Assembly (NCBI GenBank): GCA_949752795.1 | Contig: CATKHW010000058.1 | Location: forward strand, 1,054,001-1,118,000 | Source: Hyperoodon ampullatus | Taxonomy: Eukaryota; Chordata; Mammalia; Artiodactyla; Ziphiidae | Reading direction: 5' to 3' | DNA length: 64,000 bases | Shown: positions 24,133 through 37,475 of the stretch, in pieces | How the letters are laid out: each line of letters starts with the position of its first letter | Position numbering within the stretch: the first letter of the stretch is position 1 | Notes under the pieces: generated by a model | The model's input: only the letters and a program-made list of their open reading frames with translations | Database searches by the model: none | What the model was told of the DNA's origin: nothing | Made by a program: the position numbers and the translations under genes

Positions 24133-25311
24133 TGCATTCTGACATAAGATATCACTTATGAAGGGAATGTAAACATGGCTACATATGAACTGAATTAGGA
24201 AAGAGAACAGTGTCTCAGATATAGAAAACACACTTATGCTTGCTTAAGGGGAAAGGAGAGGTGGGGAGACACACAAAACCAGAGTTTGATATTAGCACAG
24301 GTAACATTCCATAATCCAAATACAGAAGAGACAAGCCCTACTCCTTCCTCAGTGAACGGGACTCAACACCCTAATTCCCGGCAGAGAAATATATCTGACT
24401 AGTAAGAATCTTAAAACCTATGTATTGATATGTCTCCGTAAAGGAACCAAGTGTGCCTAGGACGACATAAACACGGCAGTGAGAAGCAGCTCAAACCCAC
24501 TATAAAAATGAATTTCAAAACAAAACAAAAAACAGTTTAATTCTTACACAATACCTTCAGGGGTTCTGATGAAACTTGGAATGACCCTGTCTACAACGAC
24601 AGCTGGATGTGGCATAAGGCTGGTCACTTGGGACTGAGACGATTGGTGAGATTGGGTGAGAAAAGGCAGACCCTCTAAAGCAATAATTCCTGCCCATCAT
24701 TCCATGGTTCCCAACTCTCCAGGTAGATGGGAATATCACTACAGTTATAACATGTATGGGAAACCTAGAGAATGGACACCCTCTGATGGAGAAAGGTTTC
24801 TAAAACTCTACTAATTCTTTTTCTCTCCTTGTGCTCCAACTTGACATTCCAACTGCTTTAATATCAATCTCCCAACTTGGAGAGTCAACCCCTATAACCT
24901 GTTTCGCACAGTTGGCACATTGTTCAGAGGATATAAGGGAAAAGGGAGAACCAATGAGAGAGTAGCTGTAGGCATTTGGACGGCCACATGTCACTCTAAT
25001 TTCCCGTCACGAAGAAGAATTAACCAAACTGTCAGCCTGCCCCCCCCCCCCCGGAACCTGTACAGGTCCTGAAGCAAAACTATGGATTTGCGGTCAGCTC
25101 ACAAAAACGCGAGTTGAGAACTGGAGCACAGCGGCACAGCATTTCACTAACTTGCAGAGTTATAAAGGACTACTCTCTTCCAAAAATCTGTTGAGGGAAA
25201 GCCACGAGGCAGACTTTAAAATGATGCAGAATTGCACGAAACAGATTTCAAGAAGTATATTGGAATGGCCTTTAAACACAGGAAAAGCATCACAACTTCG
25301 ACAATTATGGA
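24133..25311 (+). repeat. Monomer b3, right piece
   Basis: The satellite resumes at CATAAGATATCACTTATG, about 400 bp further along the monomer than where b3 broke off. The rest of the L1 part and the non-L1 part are present and diverged in the same style as b2 (for example GAATGGACACCCTCTGATGG near 24770). A run of 13 C lies at 25040-25052. Confidence 0.88.
25040..25052 (+). repeat. Poly-C run (13 C)
   Basis: This replaces the CACCCACC wording that other monomers have at this spot, probably by slippage in a C-rich stretch. Confidence 0.95.
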
Positions 25312-27052
25312 ATTGTCCATAAAGGGCGTATGTGTTTTCACCTGAATATATTCAGGAGAAAACGCATACGCCGATTTTGACCAACCAAGAAACTGCACAA
25401 TGCAAATCTGCACTACAAATAAGTATCACTTCCCACCGGTCAAAAGGGTCATCTGCAAAATGTGTAAAAACCAGAAAGGCAAGACAGGCTCTGGAGAACA
25501 GTAAGCCTTGTTATGCTCATGGGTGGGATGTAAATTGCCAACAGCCACCCTGGAGGAGTGCATTGTGTTCTCTAAAAGAAGTAAACAACAGAGCTTCACA
25601 ACCTAAGTCACTTCCAGTCATGGGAAAATACCTTGGGAAAACTGAATATCAATAAGACACAGCCACCCCAAAATTTAGGGCAGCACTGCTTACAAGAACC
25701 TCGAATCAGGGACACCTTAAATATCCAAGGAAAGACAAAAATGGTAAAGAAATTGTGGTACTTACGTATGATGGAATATCCCTCAGCCATGAAATCAATG
25801 TCATAAGGCCAGTAGAAGCAAAATGATGAGTGGATTCAGGTTCGATGATTCTAAGTGAAATAAGTCACACAGAAAAAGAAACTTATCATAAGATATCACT
25901 TATGAAGATCCTGTAAACATGGCTACACATGAACTGAGTTAGGAAAGAGAACAGAGTCTCACATTTAGAAAACACACTTATGCCTGCTTAAGGGTGAAGG
26001 AGAGGTGGGGGGGATGCATAAAACCAGAGTTTTATATAAGCACAGGTACCGTTCCAAAAACCAACTATGGAATAGACAAAACCTACACCTTCCTCAGTGA
26101 AAGGGACTCAAAACCCCATATTTCCCGCAGAGGAATACATCTGACTAGTAAGAATCTTAAAACCTATGTATTGATATGTCTCCATAAGGGAATCAAGTGT
26201 GTCTAGACTGGCATAAACATGGCAGCGAGAATCAGCTCAAACCCACTATAAAAAGGAATTTCAAAAACAAAACAAAAAAACTGGGAAATTCTTTACAATT
26301 CCTTCAGGGTCGCTGATGAAACCTTGAATGACTGTATCTACAGTGACAGCTGGATGTGGCGTAAGGCTGGACACTTGGGACTGAGAGGATTGGTGAGATT
26401 GGGTGAGCAAATGCAGACCCTTTAAAGCAATAATGCATGACAACCATTCCATGGGTCCCACTCTGCAGGTTGAAGAGAATATTACTACAGCAATAACATA
26501 TACAGGAAATCTAGAGAATGGACACACTGTGAATACGAAAGGTTTCTACAACTCAACGAATAGTCCCTCTCCTGGTGCTCCGGTTTGACTTTCCAACTGC
26601 TTTACTATCAATCTCCCAACTTGGAGAGACAGCCCCTTTAACATCCTGGTTCACACACGTTGCCAAATTGGCAGAGGATGAAAGGCATGAGGGAGAACCA
26701 ATGAGAGAGTAGCTGTTAGGCATTTGGACGGTCACATGTCAATCTAATTTCCCGGCAGGAAGAAGAATTAACCAAATTCTCAGCCACCCACCGGGAACCA
26801 GTATAGGTCCTGAACCAAAATTTTGGACTTGCGGTCAGTTCACAAAAAACGAGTTGAAAAATGGAGCTCAGGGGCACAGCAATTCACAAACTGACAGAAT
26901 AATAAAGGAAAACTATCGTCTAAAAATCTGTTGAGGGAAGGCAACGAGGTGGACTTGAAATCGAGGCAGAATAGCAGGAAACAGATTTCAAGAGGTACAT
27001 TGGAATCGCCTTTAAAGCACACGAAGAGGGGCACAACTTCGACAATGATGCA
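25312..27052 (+). repeat. Satellite monomer c1 (transitional)
   Basis: The palindrome at 25312-25385 has several arm mismatches (GTCCATAAAGG on the left, CGCCGATTTTG on the right). The first part still shares variants with relic b3, and the second part is of the young type. Length is 1741 bp. Confidence 0.9.
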
Positions 27053-28789
27053 CTTGGCCAAAAAGGGCGTATTCGTTTTCTCCTGAAGATATTCAAGAGA
27101 AAACGCATACGCCTTTTTTGGCCAAGCAAGCAAGAAGGCAATGCAATTCGGCACTACAAAGAAGTATCACTGCCCACCGGTCAAAAGGGACATCCACAAA
27201 ATATGTAAAAACCAGAAAGGCAAGAGAGGCCCTGGAGAACAGGGAGCCTTGTTATGCTGATGGGCGGGATGTAAATTGCCAACTGCCTCCCTGGAGGAGT
27301 GTATTGTGTTCCCTAAAACAAGTAAAGAACAGAGCTACAGAGCCAAGGGCACTTCCAGTCTAGGGAATAAACCTTGGGAAAACTGAAAAACAATAATACA
27401 GAGCCACCCCAAAATTTAGGGCGGCACTGCCTACAAGAACTTCAACTTGGGTACACCTTAAATATCCCAGGAAATATAAAAATGGTTCAAAAATTTGTGG
27501 TACATACGTACGATGGAATATCCCTCAGCCATGAAATCAATGTCATAAGACCAGTAGAAGCAAAATGAGTGGATTCAGGTACGATGGTTCTAAGTGAACA
27601 AAGTCACACAGAAACAGAAACTTATCATAAGATATCACTTATGATGATCATGTCAACATGGCTACACCAGAACTTAGATAGGAAAGAGAACAGAGTCTCA
27701 CATTTAGAAAACACTCTTATTCCTTCTTAAGGGGGAATGAGAGGTGGGGTGATGCATAAAACCAGAGTTTGATATAAGCACAGGTACTGTTCCAAAAACC
27801 AACTATGGAATACAGAAGACATACACCTTCCTCAGTGAAAGGGACTCAAAACCCCATATTTCCCGCAGAGGAATATATGTGACTAGTAAGAATCTTATAA
27901 CCTATGTATTGATATGACACCATAAGGGAATCAAGTGTTTCTAGACTGGCATAAACATGGGAGCGAGAATCAGCCTAAACTCACTATAAAAAGGAATTTA
28001 AAAAACAAAACAAAAAAAACATGGAAATTCTTTACCATTCCTTCAGTCTCTGATGAACCCTGGAATGACCCTAACTACAAGGACAGCTGGATATGGCATA
28101 AGGCTGGACACTTGGGAATGAGAGAATTGGTGACATTGGGTGAGCAAATGCAGACCCTTTAAAGCAATAACGCATGGCACCCATTCCATGGGTCCCAACT
28201 TTCCAGGTTGAAGGGAATATTACTAGAGCTATAACATGTAAAGGAAACCTAGAGAATGGACACAGTGTGAATACGAAAGGTTTCTAAAACTCAACTAATA
28301 GTCCCTCTCCTAGTGCTCACGTTTGACTTTCAAACTGCTTTACTATCAATCTCCCAACGTAGAGTGACAGCACATTTAACCTCCTGGTTCGCACAAGTTG
28401 CCAATTAGGCAGAGGATGAAAGGGAAGAGGGAGAACCAATGAGAGAGTAGCTGTTTGGCATTTGGACGGGCACATGTCACTCTAATTTCCTGGCAGGAAG
28501 AAGAATTAACCAAAGTCTCAGTCACCCACTGCGAACCAGTATAGGTACTGAACCAAAATATTGGTCTTGCGTTCATCTCACAAAAAACGAGTTGAAAAAT
28601 GGAGCTCAGGGGCACAGCAATTCACAAACTGGCACAGTAATAAAGGACAACTATCATCCAAAAATCTGTTGACGGAAGGCATTGAGGCAGCTTGAAAGCG
28701 AGGCAGAATTGCAGGAAAGAGATTTCAAGAGGTATGTTGGAATCGCCTTTAAAGCACAGGAAGAGGGGCACAACTTCCACAATGATGCA
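27053..28789 (+). repeat. Satellite monomer c2
   Basis: The palindrome is centred at 27089/27090, with GAAGAT in the core and ATTCG in the left arm. Its second half carries variants such as ACAGCACATTTAACC (near 28368) that recur in c6, marking the start of the duplicated block. Length is 1737 bp. Confidence 0.9.
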
Positions 28790-30526
28790 CTTGGCCAAAT
28801 AGGGCATATGCGTTTTGTCCTGATTATATTTAGGAGATAACGCATATGCCCTTTTTGGCCAAGCAAGCAAGTGGACAATGCAAATCTGCACTACAAAGAA
28901 GTATCACTTCCCACCGGTCAAAAGGGACATCCACAAAATGTGTAAAAACCAGAAAGGCAAGACAGGCCCTGGAGAACAGGGAACATTGTTATGCTGATGG
29001 GCGGTATGTAAATTGCCAACTCCCTCTCTGGAGGAGTGCATTGTGTTCCCTAAAACAAGTAAACAACAGAGCTACAGAGCCAAGGGCACTTCCAGTCTAG
29101 GGAATATACCTTGAGAAAATTGAAAATCAATAAGACAGAGCCACACCAAAATTTAGGGCTGCACTGCTTACAAGAACCTCAACTTGGGTACACCTTAAAT
29201 ATCTCAGGAAATATAAAATTGGTTCAAAATATTGTGGTACTTACGTACGATGGAATATCCCTCAGCCATGAAATCAATGTCATAAGACCAGTAGCAGCAA
29301 TTTGAGTGGATTCCGGTTCGATGATTCTAAGTGAAATAAGTCACACAGAAAAAGCAACTTATCATAAGATATCACTTATGAAGATCCTGTAAACATGGCT
29401 ACACTTGAACTTAGCTAGGAAAGAGAACAGAGTCTCACATTTGGAAAACACTCTTATGCCTGCTTAAGGGGGAAGGAGAGGTGGGTGATGCATAAAACCA
29501 GAGTTTGATATAAGCACAGGTACCGTTCCAAAAACCAACTATGGAATAGACAAGACCTACACCTTCCTCAGTGAAAGGGACTCAAAACCCCATATTTCCC
29601 GCAGAAGAATATATCTGACTAGTAAGAATCTTAAAACCTATGTATTGATATGTCTCTGTAAGGGAATCAAGTGTGTCTAGACTGGCATAAACATGGCAGC
29701 GAGAATCAGCTGAAATCCACTATCAAAACGAATTTCACAAACAAAACAAAAAAACAGGGAAATTCTTTACAATTCCTTCAGGGTCTCTGATGAAACCTGG
29801 AATAACCCTACCTACAAGGACAGCTGGATGTGGCATAAGGCTGGACCCTTGGGACTGAGAGGATTGGTGAGATTGGGTGAGCAAATGCAGACCCTTTAAA
29901 GCAATAATGCATGGCACCCACTCCTTGGGTCCCAACTCTCCAGGTTGAAGGGAATATTACTACAGCTATAACATGTACGGGAAACCTAGAGAATGGACAC
30001 ACTGTGAATACGAACGGTTTCTAAAACTCAAATAATAGTCCCTCTCCTGGTGCTCAGGTGTGACTTTCCAACTGATTTACTATCAATCTCAAAACTTGGA
30101 GAGACAGCCCCTTTAACCTCCTGGTTCGCACACATTGCCAATTTGGCAGAGGATGAAAGGGAAGAGGGAGAACCAATGAGAGAGTAGCTGTTAGGCATTT
30201 GGACGGGCACATGTCACTCTAATTTCACGGGAGGAAGAAGAATTAACCAAAGTCTCAGCCACCCACGGGGAACAAGTAGAGGTCCTGAACCAAAATTTTG
30301 CATTTGCGGTCAGCTCACAAAAAATGAGTTGAAAAATGGGGCTCAGGGCACAGCAATTCACAAACTGGAAGAGTAATAAAGGACAACTATCATCCAAAAA
30401 TCTGTTGAGGGAAGGCAACGAGGTGGACATGAAATCGAGGCAGAATAGCAGGAAACAGATTTCAAGAAGTATGTTGGAATCGCCTTTAAAGCACCAGAAG
30501 TGGGGCACAACTTCGACAATGATGCA
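28790..30526 (+). repeat. Satellite monomer c3 (block copy 1, unit 1)
   Basis: The palindrome at 28790-28863 has CATATG in both arms in place of CGTATG/CATACG, and an altered TGATTATATTTA core. From about 28990 it closely matches c7 at an offset of about 6949 bp. Confidence 0.92.
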
Positions 30527-32262
30527 CTTGGCCAAAAAGGGCGTTTGCATTTTCTGCTGAATATTTTCAGGAGAAAATGCATACGACCTTTTTGGCCAAG
30601 CAAGCAAGCAGGCAATGCAAATCTGCACTACAAAGAAGTATCACTTCCCACCGGTCAAAAGGGACATCCGCAAAATGTGTAAAAACCAGAAAGGCAAGAC
30701 AGGCCCTGGAGAACAGGGAGCATTGTTATGCTGATGGGCAGGATGTAAATTGCCAACTGCCTCTCTGGTGGAGTGAATTGTGTTCCCTAAAACAAGTAAA
30801 CAACAGAGCTACACAGCCAAGGGCACTTCCAGTCTAGGGAATATACCTTGGGAAAACTGAAAATCAATAAGCCAGAGCCACCCCAACGTTTAGGGCTGCA
30901 CTGCTTACAAGAACCTCAACATGGGTACACCTTAAATATCCCAGGAAATATAAAAATGGTTCAAAAAATTGTGGTACTTACGTACGATGGAATATCCCTC
31001 AGCCATGAAATCAATGTCATAAGACCAGTAGCAGCAAAATGAGTGGAATGAGGTTCGATGATTCTAAGTGAAATAAGTCACACAGAAAAAGCAAGTTATC
31101 ATAAGATATCACTTACGAAGATCCTGTAAACATGGCTACACTTGAACTGAGCTAGGAAAGAGAACAGAGTCTCACATTTGGAAAACACTCTTATGTCTGC
31201 TTAAGGGGGAAGGAGAGGTGGGGTGATGCATAAAACCAGAGTTTGATATAAGCACAGGTACCGTTCCAAAAACCAACTATGGAATAGACAAGACCTACAC
31301 CTTCCACAGTGAAAGGGACTCAAAACCCCATATTTCCCACAGAAGAATATATCTGACTAGTAAGAATCTTAAAACCTATGTATTGATATGTCTCTGTAAG
31401 GGAATCAAGTGTCTAGACTGGCATAAACATGGCAGCGAGAATCAGCTGAAATCCACTATCAAAAGGAATTTCACAAACAAAACAAAAAAACAGGCAAATG
31501 CTTTACAATTCCTTCAGGGTCTCTGATGAAATCTGGAATGACCCTATCTACAACGACCGCTGGATGTGGCATAAGGCTGGACACTTGGGACTTAGAGGAT
31601 TGGTGAGATTGGGTGAGCAAATGCAGACCTTGTAAACCAATAATGCATGGCACCCATTCCATGGGTCCCAACTCTGCGGGTTGAAGGGAATATTAATACA
31701 GCTATAACATGTACAGGAAACCTAGAGAATGGACACACTGTGAATACAAAAGGTTTCTAAAACTCAACGAATAGTCCCTCTCCTGGTGTTCCGGTTTGAC
31801 TTTCCCAATGCTTTACTATCAATCTCCCAAATTGGAGAGACACCCCTTTTAACCTCCTGGTACACACACGTTGCCAATTTGGCAGAGGATGAAAGGAAAG
31901 GGGGAGAACCAATGACAGAGTAGCTGTTAGGCATTTAGACGGGCATATGTCACTCTAATTTCACGGTAGGAAGAAGAATTAACCAAAGTCTCAGCCTCCC
32001 ACGGGGAACAAGTAGAGGTCCTGAACCAAAATTTTGGACGTGCGGTCAGCTCACAAAAAATAAGTTGAAAAATGGGGCTCAGGGCACAGCAATTCACAAA
32101 CTGGAAGAGTAATAAAGGACAACTATCATCCAAAAATCTGTTGAGGGAAGGGAACGAGGCGGAGTTGAAATCGAGGCAGAATAGCAGGAAACAGATTTCA
32201 AGAGGTACGTTGGAATTGCCTTTAAAGCACAGGAAGAGTGGAACAACTTCGACAATGATGCA
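30527..32262 (+). repeat. Satellite monomer c4 (block copy 1, unit 2)
   Basis: The palindrome at 30527-30600 has TGCATTTTCT on the left and AGAAAATGCA on the right: a CpG is lost in both arms. The core reads TGAATATTTTCA. c8 carries the same eroded palindrome. Confidence 0.92.
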
Positions 32263-34000
32263 CTTGGCCAAAAGGGGCGTATGCCTTTTCTCTTGAATAT
32301 ATTCAGGAGAAAACGCATACGCCCTTTTTGGCCAAGCAAGCAAGCGGGCAATGCAAATCTGCACTACAAAGAAGTATCACTTCCCACCGGTCAAAAGGGA
32401 CATCCGCAAAATGTGTAAAAACCAGAAAGGCAAGACAGGCCCTGGAGAACAGGGAGCCTTTTTATGCTGATGGGCGGGATGTAAATTGCCAACTGCCTCT
32501 ATGGAGGAGTGCATTGTGTTCCCTAAAACAAGTAAACAACAGAGCTACAGAGCCAAGGGCACTACCAGTCTAGGGAATATACCTTGGGAAAACTGAAAAT
32601 CAATAAGACAGAGCCACCCCAAAATTTACGGCTGCACTGCTCACAATAACCTCAACTTCGGTAAACCTTAAATATCCCAGGAAATATAAAAATGGTTCAA
32701 AAAATTGTGGTACTTACGTACGATGGAATATCCCTCAGCCATGAAATCAATGTCATAAGACCAGTAGCAACAAAATGTGTGGATTCTGTTATGATGATTC
32801 TAAGTGAAATAAGACACACATAAAAAGAAATTTATCATAAGATATCACTTATGAAGAACCTGTAAACATGGCTACACTTGAACTTAGCTAGGAAAGAGAA
32901 CAGAGTCTCACATTTGGAAAACACTCTTATGCCTGCTTAAGGGGGAAGGAGAGGTGGGGTGATGCATAAAACCAGAGTTTCATATAAGCACACCTACCGT
33001 TCCGAAAACCAACTATGGAATAGACAAGACCTACACATTCCTCAGTGAAAGGGACTGAAAAGCCCATATTTCCCGCAGAAGAATATATCTGACTAGTAAG
33101 AATCTTAAAACCTATGTATTGATATGTCTCTGTAAGGGAATCAAGTGTGTCTAGACTGGCATAAACTTGGCAACGAGAATCAGCTGAAACCCACTATCAA
33201 AAGGAATTTCACAAACAAAACAAAAAAACAGGAAAATTCTTTACAATTCCTTCAGGGTCTCTGATGAAACCTGGAATGACCCTATCTACAACGACAGCTG
33301 GATGTGGCATAATGCTGGACACTTGGGACTGAGAGGATTGGTGAGATTGGGTGAGCAACTGCAGACCTTGTAAACCAATAATGCATGGCACCCATTCCAT
33401 GGGTCCCAACTCTGCGGGTTGAAGGGAATATTAATACAGCTATAACATATACAGGAAACCTAGAGAATGGACACACTGTGAATACAAAAGGTTTCTAAAA
33501 CTCAACGAATAGTCCCTCTCCTGGTGTTCCGGTTTGACTTTCCAACTGCTTTACTATCAATCTCCCAACTTGGAGAGACACCACTTTTAACCTCCTGGTA
33601 CACACACGTTGCCAATTTGGCAGAGGATGAAAGGAAAGGGGGAGAACCAATGACAGAGTAGCTGTTAGGCATTTAGACGGGCACATGTCACTCTAATTTC
33701 ACGGGAGGAAGAAGAACTAACCAAAGTCTCAGCCTCCCACGGGTAAAAAGTAGAGGTCCTGAACCAAAATTTTGGACTTGCGGTCAGCACACAAAAAATG
33801 AGTTGAAAAATGGGGCTCAGGGCACAGCAATTCACAAACTGGAAGAGTAATAAAGGACAACTATCATCCAAAAATCTGTTGAGGGAAGGCAACGAGGCGG
33901 ACTTGAAATCGAGGCAGAATAGCAGGAAACAGATTTCAAGAGGTATGTTGGAATCGCCTTTAAAGCACCAGAAGTGGGGCACAACTTCGACAATGATGCA
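32263..34000 (+). repeat. Satellite monomer c5 (block copy 1, unit 3)
   Basis: The palindrome is centred at 32299/32300, with CTCTTGAATA on the left. It pairs with c9 at an offset of 6949 bp and shares oddities such as CTCACAATAACCTCAACTTC (near 32640) and GGATTCTGTTATG (near 32781). Confidence 0.92.
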
Positions 34001-35737
34001 CTTGGCCAAAAAGGGCGTTTGCATTTTCTCCTGAATATATTCTGGAGAAAACGCATACGCCCTTTTTGGCCTAGCAAGCAAGCAGGCAATGCAAATCTGC
34101 ACTACAAAGAAGTATCACTTCCCACCGGTCAAAAGGGACATCCGCAAAATGTGTAAAAACCAGAAAGGCAAGACAGGCCCTGGAGAACAGGGAGCATTGT
34201 TATGCTGATGGGCAGGATGTAAATTGCCAACTTCCTCTCTCGTGGAGTGAACTGTGTTCCCTAAAACAAGTAAACAACAGAGCTACAGAGCCAAGGGCAC
34301 TTCCAGTCTAGGGAATATACCTTGGGAAAACTGAAAATCAATAATCCAGAGCCACCCCAACGTTTAGGGCTGCACTGCTTACAAGAACCTCAACTTGGGT
34401 ACACCTTAAATATCCCAGGAAATATAAAAATGGTTCAAAAAATTGTGGTACTTACGTACGATGGAATATCCCTCAGCCATGAAATCAATGTCATAAGACC
34501 AGTAGCAGCAAAATGAGTGGATTCAGGTTCGATGATTCTAAGTGAAATAAGTCACACAGAAAAAGCAACTTATCATAAGATATCACTTATGAAGATCCTG
34601 TAAACATGGCTACACTTGAACTGAGCTAGGAAAGAGAACATAGTCTCACATTTAGAAAACACTCTTATGCCTGCTTAAGGGGGAAGGAGAGGTGGGGTGA
34701 TGAATAAAACCAGAGTTTGATATAAGCACAGGTACCGTTCCAAAAACCAACTATGGAATAGACAAGACCTACACCTTCCTCAGTGAAAGGGACTCAAAAC
34801 TCCATATTTCCCGCAGAAGAATATATCTGACAAGTAAGAATCTTAAAACCTATGCATTGATATGTCTCTGTAAGGGAATCAAGAGTGTCTAGACTGGCAT
34901 AAGCATGGCAGCGAGAATCAGCTCAAACCCACTATAAAAAGGAATTTCAAAAACAAAACAAAGAAACATGCAAATTCTTTCCAATTCCTTCAGGGTCTCT
35001 GATGAAACCTGGAATGACCCTATCTACAATGACAGCTGGATGTTACATAAGGCTGGACACGTGGCACTGAGAGGATTGGTGAGATTGGGTGAGCAAATGC
35101 AGACCCTTCAAAGCAATAATGCATGGCACACATTACATGCGTCCCAACTGTCCAAGTTGAAGGGGATATTACTACAACTATAACATGTACCGGAAACCTA
35201 GAGAATGGACACACTGTGAACAAGAAACGTTTCTAAAACTCAACTAATACTCCGTCTCCTGGTGCTCATGTTTGACACTGCAACTGCTTTACTATCAATC
35301 TCCCAACTTAGAGACAGCACATTTAACCCCCTTGTTGGCACACGTTGCCAATTTGGCACAGGATGAAAGGGAAGAGGGAGAACCAATGAGAGAGTAGCTG
35401 TTTGGCATTTGGACGGGCACATGTCACTCTAATTTCCTGGCAGGAAGAAGAATTAACCAAAGTCTCAGCCACCCACCGGGAACCCATATACGTCCTGAAC
35501 CAAAATATTGGTCTTGCGTTCAGCTCACAAAAAACGAGTTGCAAAATGGGGCTCAGGGGCACAATAATTCACAAACTGGCAGAGTAATAAAGGACAACTA
35601 TCATCCAAAAATCTGTTGAGGGAAGGCAGCGAGGTAGACTTGAAAGCTAGGCAGAATAGCAGGAAACAGATTTCAAGAGGTACATTGGAATCGCCTTTAA
35701 AGCACAGGAAAAGGGGCACAACTTCGACAATGATGCA
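34001..35737 (+). repeat. Satellite monomer c6 (block copy 1, unit 4)
   Basis: The palindrome at 34001-34074 has the left-arm CpG lost (TTTGCATTTTCT) while the right arm keeps CGCATACG. The second half resembles c2 (ACAGCACATTTAACC near 35313), consistent with the end of one four-monomer block. Confidence 0.92.
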
Positions 35738-37475
35738 CTTGGCCAAAAAGGGCGTATGCATTTTCTCCTGTATATATTTAGGAGAGAACTCATATGCCCG
35801 TTTTGGCCAAGCAAGCAAGCGGACAATGCAAATTTGCAATACAAAGAAGTATCTCTTCCCACCAGTACAAAAGGGACATCCACAAAATGTGTAAAAACCA
35901 GAAAGGCAAGACAGGCCCTGGAGAACAGGGAGCCTTGTTATGCTGATGGGCGGTATGTAAATTGCCAACTCCCTCTCTGGAGGAGTGCATTGTGTTCCCT
36001 AAAACAAGTAAACAACAGAGCTACAGAGCCAAGGGCACTTCCAGTCTAGGGAATATACCTTGAGAAAACTGAAAATCAATAAGACAGAGCCACACCAAAA
36101 TTTAGGGCTGCACTGCTTACAAGAACCTCAACTTGGGTACACCTTAAATATCCCAGGAAATATAAAATTGGTTCAAAATATTGTGGTACTTACGTACGAT
36201 GGAATATCCCTCAGCCATGAAATCAATGTCATAAGACCAGTAGCAGCAAAATGAGTGGATTCCGGTTCGATGATTCTAAGTGAAATAAGTCACACAGAAA
36301 AAGCAACTTATCATAAGATATCACTTATGAAGATCCTGTAAACATGGCTACACTTGAACTTAGCTAGGAAAGAGAACAGAGTCTCACATTTGGAAAACAC
36401 TCTTATGCCTGCTTAAGGGGGAAGGAGAGGTGGGTGATGCATAAAACCAGAGTTTGATATAAGCACAGGTACCGTTCCAAAAACCAACTATGGAATAGAC
36501 AAGACCTACACCTTCCTCAGTGAAAGGGACACAAAACCCCATATTTCCCGCAGAAGAATATATCTGACTAGTAAGAATCTTAAAACCTATGTATTGATAT
36601 GTCTCTGTAAGGGAATCAAGTGTGTCTAGACTGGCATAAACATGGCAGCGAGAATCAGCTGAAATCCACTATCAAAACGAATTTCACAAACAAAACAAAA
36701 AAACAGGAAAATTCTTTACAATTCCTTCAGGGTCTCTGATGAAACCTGGAATAACCCTATCTACAAGGACAGCTGGATGTGGCATAAGGCTGGACCCTTG
36801 GGACTGAGAGGATTGGTGAGATTGGGTGAGCAAATGCAGACCCTTTAAAGCAATAATGCATGGCACCCACTCCTTGGGTCCCAACTCTCCAGGTTGAAGG
36901 GAATATTACTACAGCTATAACATGTACGGGAAACCTAGAGAATGGACACACTGTGAATACGAACGGTTTCTAAAACTCAAATAATAGTCCCTCTCCTGGT
37001 GCTCAGGTGTGACTTTCCAACTGATTTACTATCAATCTCAAAACTTGGAGAGACAGCCCCTTTAACCTCCTGGTTCGCACACATTGCCAATTTGGCAGAG
37101 GATGAAAGGGAAGAGGGAGAACCAATGAGAGAGTAGCTGTTAGGCATTTGGACGGGCACATGTCACTCTAATTTCACGGGAGGAAGAAGAATTAACCAAA
37201 TTCTCAGCCACCCACGGGGAACAAGTAGAGGTCCTGAACCAAAATTTTGCATTTGCGGTCAGCTCACAAAAAATGAGTTGAAAAATGGGGCTCAGGGCAC
37301 AGCAATTCACAAACTGGAAGAGTAATAAAGGACAACTATCATCCAAAAATCTGTTGAGGGAAGGCAACGAGGTGGACATGAAATCGAGGCAGAATAGCAG
37401 GAAACAGATTTCAAGAGGTATGTTGGAATCGCCTTTAAAGCACCAGAAGTGGGGCACAACTTCGACAATGATGCA
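35738..37475 (+). repeat. Satellite monomer c7 (block copy 2, unit 1)
   Basis: The palindrome is centred at 35774/35775 and eroded differently from that of c3 (core TGTATATATTTA, right arm CATATGCCCG). The remainder is nearly identical to c3. Confidence 0.92.
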
